Part shown: positions 16,646 through 25,970 of the stretch, piece by piece
How positions within the stretch are numbered: the stretch's first letter is position 1
Layout of the letters: every line of letters starts with the position of its first letter
Assembly (NCBI GenBank): GCA_014762755.1
Contig: JABURI010000092.1
Location: 1 to 41,657 of the forward strand
Source: Marinobacter sp.
GTDB lineage: Bacteria; Pseudomonadota; Gammaproteobacteria; Pseudomonadales; Oleiphilaceae
Direction of reading: 5' to 3'
DNA: 41,657 bases
Translations under genes and position numbers: made by a program
The notes under the pieces: generated by a model
Seen by the model: the letters and a program-made list of their open reading frames with translations, nothing else
Database searches by the model: none
What the model was told of the DNA's origin: nothing

Positions 16646-17203
16646 CTACAGTCGGTCACCGGCAGTGCGCCGGGGCAGATCCAGGGGGGCCGGCCGGGGT
16701 GTGCTGTCCTGTGGCGAATCGTCCTCCGGTTTGCCAGCTTCCTGCCCCGCCGCCCAGGTTTCAGTGCCGAACCGGGTCAGGAGATTACTGATGCTCACAG
16801 CGGTGCTGTACAGCGATATGGCAATGATCAGCAATACCGGCTGGACGAAGGCAACAAAACCGGGAACCTCCTCGTTACCGACGATGCTCAGCATCAGGAT
16901 AATGGAAGGACCCAACACCACGAACAGGGTCAGGGCGATAAAAAAGACAATCCTTTCCTTATAGCGCCCCAGCTCCCGGTTGGTCACCAGCCCCAGGACA
17001 AACTTGCCGATCGCCAGCCCCGCCAGGATAGCCGCGGCAATGCTCAGGTCCGGCTGCATCAGGGAATCGTAGAGCCGCCCGTCCCAGAGCCGCTGCATAC
17101 CGATCACCAGGAAAGGAAAGAGCACGAACAGGATATCGGCGTAAGTTCCGTACATCATGCTCAGGGAATGCTGTTCACTGCGTTGGGGCGACCTGTCTGT
17201 CAT
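16646..17203 (-). CDS. Four-helix membrane protein in the sensor-kinase operon
   Basis: 185 residues with about four hydrophobic helices (around 20-36, 57-75, 84-105, 115-140) and a hydrophilic C-terminus rich in Pro, Asp and Arg. I do not recognise the family. Its ATG overlaps the stop of the kinase gene (ATGA), so the two are translationally coupled, and the receiver gene follows 50 nt later. It could be an accessory sensor or localisation partner of the kinase; that is inference from position. Confidence 0.72.
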   Translation of the reverse strand: MTDRSPQRSEQHSLSMMYGTYADILFVLFPFLVIGMQRLWDGRLYDSLMQPDLSIAAAILAGLAIGKFVLGLVTNRELGRYKERIVFFIALTLFVVLGPSIILMLSIVGNEEVPGFVAFVQPVLLIIAISLYSTAVSISNLLTRFGTETWAAGQEAGKPEDDSPQDSTPRPAPLDLPRRTAGDRL

Positions 17204-20200
17204 GGCATTTTCCTGTTGTTACTGTTTTCGGAGACCCGGGGCGATGTCGCCCTGGCCGCTCGGGCACGGTCGATCATCTCATCCAGTGCGGCCAGCTCAG
17301 TGCCAACCCGGTCCCAGTCCGTTTCCTCATCGTCCTTCAGCAGGCCCTCAAGAATACCCGCCTGCCGCGTCATCGCAGGGTACCCCATCGCGCCGGCGGT
17401 ACCCTTGATCTGGTGCGCCTCGATCCGCAGGGACTCGACCAGTCTGTCCGAAAAGGCCGCGGACATCGTCTGTTTGCGCTCCGTCAGGCCTTCCAGAAAG
17501 CGGGCCACGAGCGCTGCGATTTCCCGGTCTTCGGACGGTTCCCGGGGCTCCTGACCGGTCGGTGCCAGGTAGCGGGCCAGGATGGTCTCCAGACGGGACT
17601 GGTCTATCGGTTTATTCAACACCCCGTCACAACCTGCTGCAAGCAGGGCGTCGGTCTCCTGCTGGTCACCCGCGGTAAAGGCCATGATCGGACGCCGGAA
17701 ACCGGCCTGGCGAAGCAGCTTGGTTGCCGCCACGCCATCCAGTCCCGGCATGTGCCGGTCCATCAGCACCAGATGCACGGTGTCCGACAGTGCCGTTCGC
17801 ACCGCCTGGTCGCCGGCACTGAGGGCAATCACCTCCAGCCCCAGCCGGCGCAGCATGCGCTCCACCAACTGTCGATTCTCGTCGTTGTCCTCCGCAACCA
17901 GTACCCGGCCCCGGTAACGGTCCTGGCGCCGGTCCGGCAAAGCATCCTGGCGGACCACCAGGTAACGGGCCAGCAGCTCGTAGAAAAGCTGCTTGTCGAT
18001 GGGCTTGGCCAGGTGCTCGTTACAGCCGGCGCGGCGATAATCGGCAATGTCCTCGGCCATGACGTTGGCGGTCAGGGCAATGACCGGCGTATTCACACCG
18101 GCCTCCCGCAGGGCGGCGGTGGCATCCCGACCATTCATCACCGGCATCTGGATATCCATCAGGATCAGATCGAACGGCTCCCGGATCGCGAGCTCCAGCG
18201 CTTCGGCACCATTGACCACATGCACCAGGTCCGCGCCGGTGCGCGACACCAGCAGGGACACCAGTCGACGGTTTACCTCGTTATCCTCGGCACAGAGAAT
18301 GCGCCCGGTCAGCCGGGGCGCCGCCACCACGGGGATGGCGCGCCGGCGTTGACTGAGCTCCGAGGCGTCCCGCAGAAAATGCACCTGGTCCAGTGGCCCG
18401 GTCCGGATTGCCAGCTCGAATTCGCTGCCCTCGCCGTAGGTGCTGGTCACCGTAATGTCGCCACCGAGCAACTCCGCCAGCCGACGGGAGATGCTCAAGC
18501 CCAGGCCGGTACCGCCATACTGGCGGGAAATCGCGGCACTGCCCTGGGCAAACGGGTCGAACAGCCGGCGCAGCTGTTCCGGTTTCATGCCGATCCCGGT
18601 ATCGACGACCCGGGCCTTCAACATCCCGGCATCACGGTCACAGCGAATCACCAGGGAGATCGAACCTTTTTCGGTAAATTTAAGGGCATTTCCACACAGA
18701 TTGATGATGATTTGTCGGAAGCGGGTAGGGTCGGTACGGATCTGCTCCGGCAACGGATACTCGCAGATGATGGAAAAATCCAGGCCCTTTTCCCGGGCCC
18801 GCGGAGTAAAGAAGGCCCGGATTTCGTCCAGCAATTCCGGCAGATTGACCGGAATCACATCCACATCGAGTTTGTTGGCGTCGATTTTGGAATGGTCGAG
18901 AATGTCGTTGACCAGGTCGAGCAGGTGGCGACCACTGCGCACCACGGTCTCGGCGCTGCTTTTCTTTTCAGGCTCGGTCAGATCCGGATCCAGCAAGGTC
19001 TCGCCGTAGCCGATGATGGCGGCCAGCGGGGTGCGGATCTCGTGACTCATATTGGCCAGGAACTGGCTCTTGGCCTCGGCCGAGTTGCGCGCCAGCTCTT
19101 TCTCCAGCCGCTCCTGTTCCCGCTCCCGTTCGATCCGCTGGCGCTGCCGACTCTCGGTCACATCGATACAGGTGCCTTCCAGATGGGTCGGCTCCCCGTC
19201 GCTATCGTAGGCGGTATGCAGGGAAATGGTGGCCCAACGTTCCTCGCCGTCCCGGGTCAGGTAGCGGGCCTCGATACCCTTCACGGTGCCCCGGGCCTCC
19301 AGCTGTTCCACCACCAGGCGCCGCAGGCGGTCGTCGGCGATACAGGTTTCCAGCACATCGGGATTGCGCCTCAGCAGCTCCCGGCTGCTGTTGTAACCGA
19401 GCATCCGGGCCATGGCCGGGTTGGCGGTAACGAACCGGCGGTCCGGGGACATCTGGAATACCCCTTCCACGGCATTATCAAACAGCGACTGATAACGCCG
19501 GAGGTTGGCGAGTGCCCGCTCACTCCAGCCCAGGGCTTCTCCCTGAACCTGCTTGATGCGGTCCGCCAGGGCAAAGGAGAACAGGATGATCTGGGCGGTG
19601 AGGCCGAACTGGGGCGAATAACTGGTGAAGGTATTCAGTGGCAGGTAACCCATGACCGTCATGGCATAGATCCCGAAGCCGATCAGGGCCAGGGTCCAGG
19701 CGAAGAAATAGGATCGTGCCGCCGGGTTGTAGTAACGCCAGGACAGGTAACTGACCACGATCAGGATCATGCTGAGCAGAATGGAGCCGAGCACGATCCA
19801 CTCCATGGCCACGTGGTAGGGCAGGAAGAAGCAGAGCACGAAGGTGGCCCCGACCGAATACAGGCACAGGCGGATGATCTGGTCCAGATCCTTCGATCGC
19901 TCCCGGGTTTCCAGCAGTGAACGGGCCATCAACAGGCCCCAGAACCAGGTCAGTACGATCTGGAAGTGCAGGTATTCCTTGTTGAACAGCGCCGGGCGGC
20001 TGTCCAGCAGCTGCACACCATGGACCTGCTCTGTGAAGATGAAGATGGTGGCCGAAACCAGGTACAGGACGTAATAGACGTTACTGCGCTCGCGCACGGA
20101 CACGGCGACGAACAGGTTGTAGGCGAGGATCGCCAGCACCGCTCCCAGCAGGACCCCACGCACCGCCTCATCCACGGAAACCTTCTCGATGTAACTGTCC

Positions 20201-20769
20201 GGATGCCAGAGGCTGATGGGCAGGCGGAAGGTATTGGTGTTGGTGATCCGCAGGTACACCGTGTTGATCGTGTCCGGCGCCAGCTTCAGGCGGAACGTCG
20301 GGTTGGGCACGGCCAGGTCCCGTTCCTGCCAGTTGTCCTGGTACCCCGCCTGACGCTGGTCCACCAGCTCGCCATCACGCACCAGGTATAGATTGACCTG
20401 ATCCACCAGGGGCAATGCCAGTTCCAGGATCCAGTCGGTCCGGGCCGCGCCTCCCCGGGGCTCCAGTTCCATGCGGGTCCAGTAGGCGGATTCGGTGTAA
20501 CCGAAGTTCAGGACACCGCCCTCATGACGGGTAAAGGCCGAGGGCTCCATGGCCCGGATCTCCCGGAGCGTCAGCGATTGCCCGGGATCTTCCAGGTAAG
20601 AAACACAGCTGCCCAGGTTCCGGATACTGCTGGTGTTGCTTTCGAGTACCAGCTTGCCGTCACGGCAGACATCCTGGGCCGGCGCCGTCGCGGGCACCAG
20701 CACCAGCCCCACCAGCAACCATGCCAACAGGGCCGGGGCCGAAACCAGGTTTGTGAGCCGTTGCTGCAA
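17200..20769 (-). CDS. Hybrid sensor histidine kinase (7TMR-DISM, PAS, HisKA, HATPase, REC-REC, Hpt)
   Basis: Large inner-membrane phosphorelay kinase. From TTG 20769 (GGAG 8 nt upstream) it has 1189 residues and begins with a signal peptide; the track's ATG 20820 has no RBS. In that numbering: periplasmic 7TMR-DISMED2 sensor (about 35-185), seven helices (about 200-400), PAS (about 425-540), HisKA with His576 in FLANMSHEIRTPLAAIIGYGE, HATPase (NALKF, DTGIGM, GGTGLGLSI), receiver 1 with Asp872 (LMDIQMP), receiver 2 with Asp1004 (LMDRHMP), and a C-terminal Hpt with His1119 (EAHQIKGTAGAMGY). All phospho-transfer residues are present. It should pass phosphate His-Asp-His to the lone receiver downstream. 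The ligand is unknown; DISMED2 is carbohydrate-binding-like. Confidence 0.93.
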   Translation of the reverse strand: MQQRLTNLVSAPALLAWLLVGLVLVPATAPAQDVCRDGKLVLESNTSSIRNLGSCVSYLEDPGQSLTLREIRAMEPSAFTRHEGGVLNFGYTESAYWTRMELEPRGGAARTDWILELALPLVDQVNLYLVRDGELVDQRQAGYQDNWQERDLAVPNPTFRLKLAPDTINTVYLRITNTNTFRLPISLWHPDSYIEKVSVDEAVRGVLLGAVLAILAYNLFVAVSVRERSNVYYVLYLVSATIFIFTEQVHGVQLLDSRPALFNKEYLHFQIVLTWFWGLLMARSLLETRERSKDLDQIIRLCLYSVGATFVLCFFLPYHVAMEWIVLGSILLSMILIVVSYLSWRYYNPAARSYFFAWTLALIGFGIYAMTVMGYLPLNTFTSYSPQFGLTAQIILFSFALADRIKQVQGEALGWSERALANLRRYQSLFDNAVEGVFQMSPDRRFVTANPAMARMLGYNSSRELLRRNPDVLETCIADDRLRRLVVEQLEARGTVKGIEARYLTRDGEERWATISLHTAYDSDGEPTHLEGTCIDVTESRQRQRIEREREQERLEKELARNSAEAKSQFLANMSHEIRTPLAAIIGYGETLLDPDLTEPEKKSSAETVVRSGRHLLDLVNDILDHSKIDANKLDVDVIPVNLPELLDEIRAFFTPRAREKGLDFSIICEYPLPEQIRTDPTRFRQIIINLCGNALKFTEKGSISLVIRCDRDAGMLKARVVDTGIGMKPEQLRRLFDPFAQGSAAISRQYGGTGLGLSISRRLAELLGGDITVTSTYGEGSEFELAIRTGPLDQVHFLRDASELSQRRRAIPVVAAPRLTGRILCAEDNEVNRRLVSLLVSRTGADLVHVVNGAEALELAIREPFDLILMDIQMPVMNGRDATAALREAGVNTPVIALTANVMAEDIADYRRAGCNEHLAKPIDKQLFYELLARYLVVRQDALPDRRQDRYRGRVLVAEDNDENRQLVERMLRRLGLEVIALSAGDQAVRTALSDTVHLVLMDRHMPGLDGVAATKLLRQAGFRRPIMAFTAGDQQETDALLAAGCDGVLNKPIDQSRLETILARYLAPTGQEPREPSEDREIAALVARFLEGLTERKQTMSAAFSDRLVESLRIEAHQIKGTAGAMGYPAMTRQAGILEGLLKDDEETDWDRVGTELAALDEMIDRARAARATSPRVSENSNNRKMP

Positions 20770-20894
20770 AATGTGATCTCCGCGAGGGCAGATGCCGGTG
20801 TTATGTTTTATTGTCAGCATTCGGGCCGAAGCGGGCCCCGCGCGTATCCACTTTAGCGGTTAATGATCCGTAACGCATCTCAGGGCCTTCTGAA

Positions 20895-21923
20895 ATGAGA
20901 CATTCCTGCATTTTCGCTGTCGTTTCCCTCGCTTTGGTGAACCTTGGCGGTTGTGGCCTTGAAGATACCGGCCCGTCAGCCCTGAACCCGGCCACCAACG
21001 TGGACCCGGTGTTTTCCAGTTTCACCCTGACCGAACAGACCGACACCACCCTGTTCCACGACCTGTCCCTGGCCGTTGAGCCGGCGACGTCAGGCGATAC
21101 CCGGGCCAGTGCCATGGCCAGGGATATCCGCGTGCAGTTGGCGACGTTTCTGGATATCAGCTACAACGATGCCACACCGCCTGCCATCACGTCGGTGCGC
21201 AATCCGCTGGATCTTATGCGCCGGGTCATTGGTGAAAACGAGATTGCGAATTTTGTCGAGGCCCGTCAGTACATCAGCGCCCGGATTGACGCCGGCGAGG
21301 CCGGTGAGTACAGCAACACCACCAACGATGTCTCTGTTCGGTTCACCGATCAGGGCGCCTTTGACGAGGGACTGCCCCTGGCGGACTACGAGTGGCGCTA
21401 TCCCATCGTCAAATGGGTCTACACGCCGGACACCTCCGACCGGGTAACCCGGGTATTTACCTGGGCCTCTTCCGGCACTTTCCCGGCGGGCAGCACCCGG
21501 CCAAGTGCGACCCTGGGTACCGAGTTTGAGCCACGGGATTTCCTGGCCACCGGCTACAACGACCAGGCCCGTCTGCATAGCGAAGGCAGCATTGTCATCG
21601 TGGGCGAAAGGGAAATGGCGTTTGTCCGGGAATATGATGGCCTGAATATCGACACCATCAATATTGATGGCACCAGCATTGGCACCGAAAACGGCACCGC
21701 GGCCGGTCCGGAATTCCCGTTTGCCAACGAGAAGGTAGACTGCCTCAAGATCCGGATGCATTACGCCGAGAAGCGGGTCGAGGTGTTCACCTCACTGGAC
21801 CAGCCGCCCCGGGTGGAGGACCCCGATAATCCCAGAACGCTGATGGCCAATCCCGACTACTGCCTGAACCGGGATACCGCAACCCACAGCTATCAGACCA
21901 CCGACACCGGGCTGCGTACCTGA
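20895..21923 (+). CDS. Lipoprotein of unknown function
   Basis: 342 residues. Signal peptide with lipobox NLGGC (Cys20), then an acidic soluble domain rich in Asp, Thr and beta-type patterns (VRFTDQGAFDEGLPLADYEWRYPIVKWVYTPDTSDRVTRVFTW). Asp after the lipid Cys is absent (CGLED), so outer-membrane sorting is likely. Four Cys residues lie near the ends. I recognise no family. Divergent from the hybrid kinase with a short shared intergenic region, so the two could be coregulated. The opposite-strand ORF of 223 codons is a shadow. Confidence 0.75.
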   Translation: MRHSCIFAVVSLALVNLGGCGLEDTGPSALNPATNVDPVFSSFTLTEQTDTTLFHDLSLAVEPATSGDTRASAMARDIRVQLATFLDISYNDATPPAITSVRNPLDLMRRVIGENEIANFVEARQYISARIDAGEAGEYSNTTNDVSVRFTDQGAFDEGLPLADYEWRYPIVKWVYTPDTSDRVTRVFTWASSGTFPAGSTRPSATLGTEFEPRDFLATGYNDQARLHSEGSIVIVGEREMAFVREYDGLNIDTINIDGTSIGTENGTAAGPEFPFANEKVDCLKIRMHYAEKRVEVFTSLDQPPRVEDPDNPRTLMANPDYCLNRDTATHSYQTTDTGLRT

Positions 21924-21932
21924 AGACGGCAT

Positions 21933-22181
21933 TCAGCGTGGGCCACCGTCCTTCAGGTTCCAGCTCTGCAGAAAACCCTTCTTGCGATCGAGCAACCGCT
22001 GATAGGTGGAGATCAGAATATCGGCGTGGGGCGCCCGGCTCAGGCGCAGGCTGGCGATCCGGCGTTCGAGATGCTCGACTTCCGAGCTGATGCGCTCACG
22101 CACATGGCTGCGCACACTGTCATGGTGATCGAGCTTTACAGCCCGGCGGGCTATGTTTTCGGGGGGAGCAGGCTTGTCCAT
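21933..22181 (-). CDS. Small hydrophilic helical protein, unknown
   Basis: 82 residues from ATG 22181, which has GAGG 6 nt upstream; an ATG at 22205 is a second option and the track's start (22316) is too long. Composition is charged and helical (HDSVRSHVRERISSEVEHLERRIASLRLSRAPHADILISTYQRLLDRKKGFLQSW), resembling a coiled-coil cytosolic protein. No family recognised. Convergent with the lipoprotein gene, stops 9 nt apart. Confidence 0.62.
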   Translation of the reverse strand: MDKPAPPENIARRAVKLDHHDSVRSHVRERISSEVEHLERRIASLRLSRAPHADILISTYQRLLDRKKGFLQSWNLKDGGPR

Positions 22182-22260
22182 TTGCGACCTCGTCCATTGA
22201 GCCATGAATGTTCCATTTTCCTTCAGCGAGAGTCTGCCCGTTAATCCGCAAGCCTGCAAT

Positions 22261-22284
22261 AAAAATGAATATAGTTTCATTTTT
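22261..22284. repeat. AT-rich inverted repeat between two divergent small genes
   Basis: AAAAATGAA-TATAGT-TTCATTTTT, 9-bp arms. It lies in the promoter region of the 82-residue gene. It could be an operator or a simple cruciform; no protein can be named. Confidence 0.35.
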
Positions 22285-22405
22285 TCGCGCTTCCGGGGCA
22301 GAACTGCGCCGGCCAAATCAATACACGACGGCTCCCCTGCTATAGTTCCTTGTAGCAGCTAATCCCTTAATCAGCCAATTACGGCCCGTAATAATCGAGC
22401 ACGCC

Positions 22406-22750
22406 ATGACCCAGACCACGATTGCCGACACACTGCGCGAATACCAGTCCCTGCTGGAACTGCTGGACGACGCTTACTGGGAAGCCGGCAGTATCCAGCA
22501 CAAGGACATGCTGTACGACATCATCAGCGTTCTCAGCCAGGAGATTGCGGAGATCAACAAGCTGAACACCCAGGACCACCATTACCCTTACGAAGTCATC
22601 ACCGAGGGAATGCGCCGCCTGGTGCCCAAGCTGGAGCGACTGGACGAACAACGCGAGGACGTGATCCAGCGCACCCAGACGCTGACCGATTTCCGGGACC
22701 TGCTGTCATCGGTGCTTGGCATCCTCGAAGCGCAGGTCCAGACCCTGTAA
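22406..22750 (+). CDS. Conserved-looking small cytosolic protein, unknown
   Basis: 114 residues, acidic and helical, without membrane segments: LREYQSLLELLDDAYWEAGSIQHKDMLYDIISVLSQEIAEINKLNTQDHHYPYEVITEGMRRLVPKLERL. A TATAGT -10-like element lies about 65 nt upstream. RBS is weak. No family recognised. Its stop codon (TAA, ending at 22750) directly abuts the stop of the convergent serine hydrolase gene. Confidence 0.65.
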   Translation: MTQTTIADTLREYQSLLELLDDAYWEAGSIQHKDMLYDIISVLSQEIAEINKLNTQDHHYPYEVITEGMRRLVPKLERLDEQREDVIQRTQTLTDFRDLLSSVLGILEAQVQTL

Positions 22751-24037
22751 TCAGGCGGCCACCAGGGGCCGCTGGGTTTCCGGAATCAAGGGGAACTGCC
22801 GGCACACGGTATAGACGAATTTCGCCAACGCCGGCAGGTGGTGGGCGACGATGGGCAAACCGGTGTTAAGCAGGCTGACGGAAATATCCCGGGCCGGATC
22901 CGCCCAGCACAGCTTGTTGATCAGGCCAATGTGACCGAAGGCGTAACGACTGTTCGGCCCCCACAGACCCACCGGGTTACCGCCCAGCATCATACCGGCA
23001 CTGAACCGCATGGGAACGAGCATGGTGCGGTCAATCTGCAGGGAGCCAAACTGCTGGATCGCCCTCTTTACTGTGATTTCGCTGCAGATTCTTCGGCCAT
23101 TCCACAGGCCGCCGTTAAGCATCATCTGGAAAAACCGCCCCATTTCCTCGGCGGTGCCGCACAGGTTCCCGGCCGGGATCACCGCTTCCTGGAAGCGCGG
23201 GTCATTGGTCACCGACTCCACCGTGCCGATGTCTCCACCCAGGGCCCGGCGCACAACCCAGGAGACCGGAAAATGCGGAGTGGGTCCGGTGGCGTAGTTC
23301 ACCGCCAGGTCATTGAGGTTTTCCGGAGCAATGCCATAGGTGAACCATTTCATGCCCATGGGCTTGCGCAGGTGCTTGTCCAGATAATTCTCGATGGTAT
23401 CGCCGGTGACCTTTTCCAGCACCCGCTGCAGCACAAAACCACCAGTGATCGCGTGATAGGCCACCTTGGCACCATCCACCTCCACCGGCCGGGCCTGGCA
23501 CAGGATGCGCCATATTTCGTCCCGGTCCCAGAGCACCTCGATGGGGGTCTCCCTGGGAATGGCGGGGATCCCGCCCCGATGGGACAGGATCTGGTGCACC
23601 GTGATGGTCCGTTTGCCGCGACGGGCGAACTCCGGGCAGTAATAGGAAACCGGATCCATCAGGTTCACCAGCCCCTGCTCGGACAGCATGTGCATCAGCA
23701 GGGCCGTGACGGCCTTGGAGGCCGAGAAATAGCAGACCGGGGTATCCGTGGTCATCGGCACCCGCACCCGGTCCCGGCCGTCATGGGGACCGTTTCCACT
23801 GGCGTGGCCAATGGCGCGGTGCAGGACCTGGTGACCCCGGTGCCGGACCGAGACCTGGATCCCCGGATGGACGCCGGTCCGGTACAGCGCTTCCACGCTG
23901 TGCCAGACCGCCTCGACGGTGTCCCGGCTGAGACCGGCCGCATCGGGGTGTTCGCCGGCGGCATCCCTGCAGGTGACGGAACTCAGGTCTTTTGGAATCA
24001 ATGAGGTGTTCAGGGCTCGACGGGCAATGGGGATCAT
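22751..24037 (-). CDS. Serine hydrolase of the beta-lactamase (class C)/esterase EstB superfamily
   Basis: 428 residues from ATG 24037, which has AGAGGA 7 nt upstream; the track's extra 32 codons lack an RBS. The SxxK motif is FSASKAV (Ser105, Lys108), the second motif KVAYHAITGG supplies Tyr, and HIGLINKL near the C-terminus is in the place of KTG. No clear signal peptide, so it is probably a cytosolic esterase or peptidase-type hydrolase rather than an antibiotic beta-lactamase. Family relatives act on esters and lipids. Neighbour on the same strand is a diguanylate cyclase, probably unrelated. Confidence 0.82.
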   Translation of the reverse strand: MIPIARRALNTSLIPKDLSSVTCRDAAGEHPDAAGLSRDTVEAVWHSVEALYRTGVHPGIQVSVRHRGHQVLHRAIGHASGNGPHDGRDRVRVPMTTDTPVCYFSASKAVTALLMHMLSEQGLVNLMDPVSYYCPEFARRGKRTITVHQILSHRGGIPAIPRETPIEVLWDRDEIWRILCQARPVEVDGAKVAYHAITGGFVLQRVLEKVTGDTIENYLDKHLRKPMGMKWFTYGIAPENLNDLAVNYATGPTPHFPVSWVVRRALGGDIGTVESVTNDPRFQEAVIPAGNLCGTAEEMGRFFQMMLNGGLWNGRRICSEITVKRAIQQFGSLQIDRTMLVPMRFSAGMMLGGNPVGLWGPNSRYAFGHIGLINKLCWADPARDISVSLLNTGLPIVAHHLPALAKFVYTVCRQFPLIPETQRPLVAA

Positions 24038-24142
24038 GACTGGTCCTCTGACATCCTGGACTGCTTTTTTGTTGTAGTGTGGACAGCCCCGCCAACGGTG
24101 GCATTGGCCGAAGTGGAACCGCGGAGGCGTCACTGACTGCAG

Positions 24143-25381
24143 TCAGCCCCGGGCATCCTTACGGTCATTATGAGCTCCTTCGGCCGCCGGCGCCATGACC
24201 ACACAGTTCCGGCCCTGGTTCTTGGCCGCGTACATGGCCCGGTCGGCCGCCGCACACAACATGGACGCATCGGTACCATGGTCAGGGTAAACCGCCACGC
24301 CGATGCTGATGGTCATGGGAACCTCGGACCCCTGCCCGAGCGGATGCAGCTGGCTACTGACCCGGTGGCGGATACGTTCCGCGGTTTCATGGGCTTCGCT
24401 GACGCCCATCTCGGGGAGGATGATGACAAACTCCTCGCCACCAAACCGTCCTACCGAATCGACACTGCGCACGCTGTCACCCAACAGTCTGCTGATGGAT
24501 TTGAGCACCGAATCGCCGGCGGCATGACCGTAGGTATCATTGATTTCCTTGAAGTGGTCGAAATCAATCCACAGGAGGGCCATGGAGCGATTGTAACGGC
24601 GAGCCCGCTCCATCTCGTCCTCCAGCAGGCGCGAACTTTCCCGTCGGTTATAGAGGCCGGTGAGGGGATCCCGGGTCGCCAGTTCCTCCAGTTCGTCCTC
24701 CAGCAGTTTGCGATCGGAAATGTCCAGGATGATCCCTTCCAGCAGCATTTCGCCGTCATCATCCTCAACCCCACGGCCACGTTCCCAGACCCAGATCTGC
24801 CGACCATCCTTGCGGATCAGCGGGTATTCGGTGGAGAACGGTTCACGCTTATCGATCGCCTGCCGAACCTCCTCCAGCACCCTTTCGCTGCTCTCCGGAT
24901 CGGCAATCAGCTCGGCGAAGCTGACCTTACGGTTATGCACCAGATCCCCCGGCAGATAGCCGGTAAGGCGCTCGCAGCCCTGTGACACAAACAGCATGGT
25001 CCAGTGCTCGTCGAAGCGGCACCGGTAGGCCATGCCGGGAAGGTTGTCCATCAGCACCGAAAGCTGGCGTTCACGCCTGCGCAATGCCTGTCGCTGATCG
25101 TACTGCAGCGCCAGCAACTTCCGATCCTTGTGAAACTGCCGAAGCGTGACGGCAAACAGGACCGCCCCCGTCACCATGATGAACAAAAAGCCTTTCCAGG
25201 TCTGGACCAGGGACAAGGTGTCGGCGTCGGAGAACCAGGCTTCGGCAAGCCGGTCCGAGAAAACGACCCAGACCAGCCCCACGGCAATATAGATTGCGGC
25301 CGCCCACAGGGCCCGGCGGGCGGGGCCCCGGTGATCGGACAATCGCCTGTTCCGCTGTTTGTCGACACCGGATGAAGCCAT
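24143..25381 (-). CDS. Membrane PAS-GGEEF diguanylate cyclase
   Basis: Makes cyclic di-GMP. 412 residues from ATG 25381 (AGGG 6 nt upstream), rather than the track's 25507, which would overlap ybaK. Two membrane helices (about 25-45 and 63-82), a coiled linker, PAS domain (about 105-225: LSVLMDNLPGMAYRCRFDEHW...VWERGRGVEDDDGEMLLEGIILDISDRK) and GGDEF domain (about 235-400). The active site is GGEEF (VGRFGGEEFVIILPE), and an intact RxxD inhibitory site (RSVD) lies five residues before it, so activity and product inhibition are both expected. Divergent from ybaK. Confidence 0.93.
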   Translation of the reverse strand: MASSGVDKQRNRRLSDHRGPARRALWAAAIYIAVGLVWVVFSDRLAEAWFSDADTLSLVQTWKGFLFIMVTGAVLFAVTLRQFHKDRKLLALQYDQRQALRRRERQLSVLMDNLPGMAYRCRFDEHWTMLFVSQGCERLTGYLPGDLVHNRKVSFAELIADPESSERVLEEVRQAIDKREPFSTEYPLIRKDGRQIWVWERGRGVEDDDGEMLLEGIILDISDRKLLEDELEELATRDPLTGLYNRRESSRLLEDEMERARRYNRSMALLWIDFDHFKEINDTYGHAAGDSVLKSISRLLGDSVRSVDSVGRFGGEEFVIILPEMGVSEAHETAERIRHRVSSQLHPLGQGSEVPMTISIGVAVYPDHGTDASMLCAAADRAMYAAKNQGRNCVVMAPAAEGAHNDRKDARG

Positions 25382-25490
25382 GGATACCCTGTTATCAGAT
25401 AGCGGTGCTGGATGTTTACGAAAATAGCCCCGCCGACCCCATAAGTCGAGCATAATGCCTGTCGTCCCGCAAACCTGATCAGGAGCAGCC

Positions 25491-25961
25491 ATGACCCCCG
25501 GAATCAATGTGGCGAAGAAAGCCAGGGTTCCCTACCGCATCCACGAATACGACCACGACCCCAACAGCGAAAGCTACGGCACCGAAGCAGCAGAAAAGAC
25601 CGGTGTCGATCCCGCCCGGGTGTTCAAGACCCTGGTCGCCTCGGTGGACAACCGCGAGCTGGTCGTAGGGGTGCTGCCGGTGACAGCCATGTTCAGCATG
25701 AAACTGATTGCCAAAGCTGTCGGGGGCAAGAAGGCCACCATGGCGGACAAGCAGGAAGTTCAGCGCGCCACAGGTTATGTTCTCGGTGGCGTCAGCCCGC
25801 TTGGCCAGAAACGGAGGCTGAAAACTTTCATCGACCAGTCGGCCCGGAATTTCGACACCATCTATGTCAGCGCCGGCCGCCGGGGGCTGGAAATCGAGCT
25901 GGCACCGGAGGATCTGGCACAGCTTACCGCCGGCCAATTTACCGACCTGCAACAGGAATAA
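25491..25961 (+). CDS. ybaK: Cys-tRNA(Pro)/Cys-tRNA(Cys) deacylase YbaK
   Basis: Trans-editing enzyme that removes mischarged Cys from tRNA(Pro). 156 residues, the usual length. Family pattern YRIHEYDHDPNSESYGTEAAEKTGVDPARVFKTLVA, with the conserved Lys46, then ELVVGVLPVTAMFSMKLIAKAVGGKKATMADKQEVQRATGYVLGGVSPLGQKRRLKTFID. RBS CAGGAG is 5 nt before ATG. The CPA2 antiporter gene starts 9 nt after the stop, so the two form an operon. Confidence 0.94.
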   Translation: MTPGINVAKKARVPYRIHEYDHDPNSESYGTEAAEKTGVDPARVFKTLVASVDNRELVVGVLPVTAMFSMKLIAKAVGGKKATMADKQEVQRATGYVLGGVSPLGQKRRLKTFIDQSARNFDTIYVSAGRRGLEIELAPEDLAQLTAGQFTDLQQE

Positions 25962-25970
25962 GGGGCCCCA

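Noticed and set aside
17413-19920. 835-codon plus-strand ORF opposite the hybrid kinase
   Set aside because: Fully antisense to a gene with intact kinase, receiver and Hpt motifs; no domain recognisable in it.
22838-24004. 388-codon plus-strand ORF opposite the serine hydrolase
   Set aside because: Antisense shadow of a gene with an SxxK motif and good RBS.
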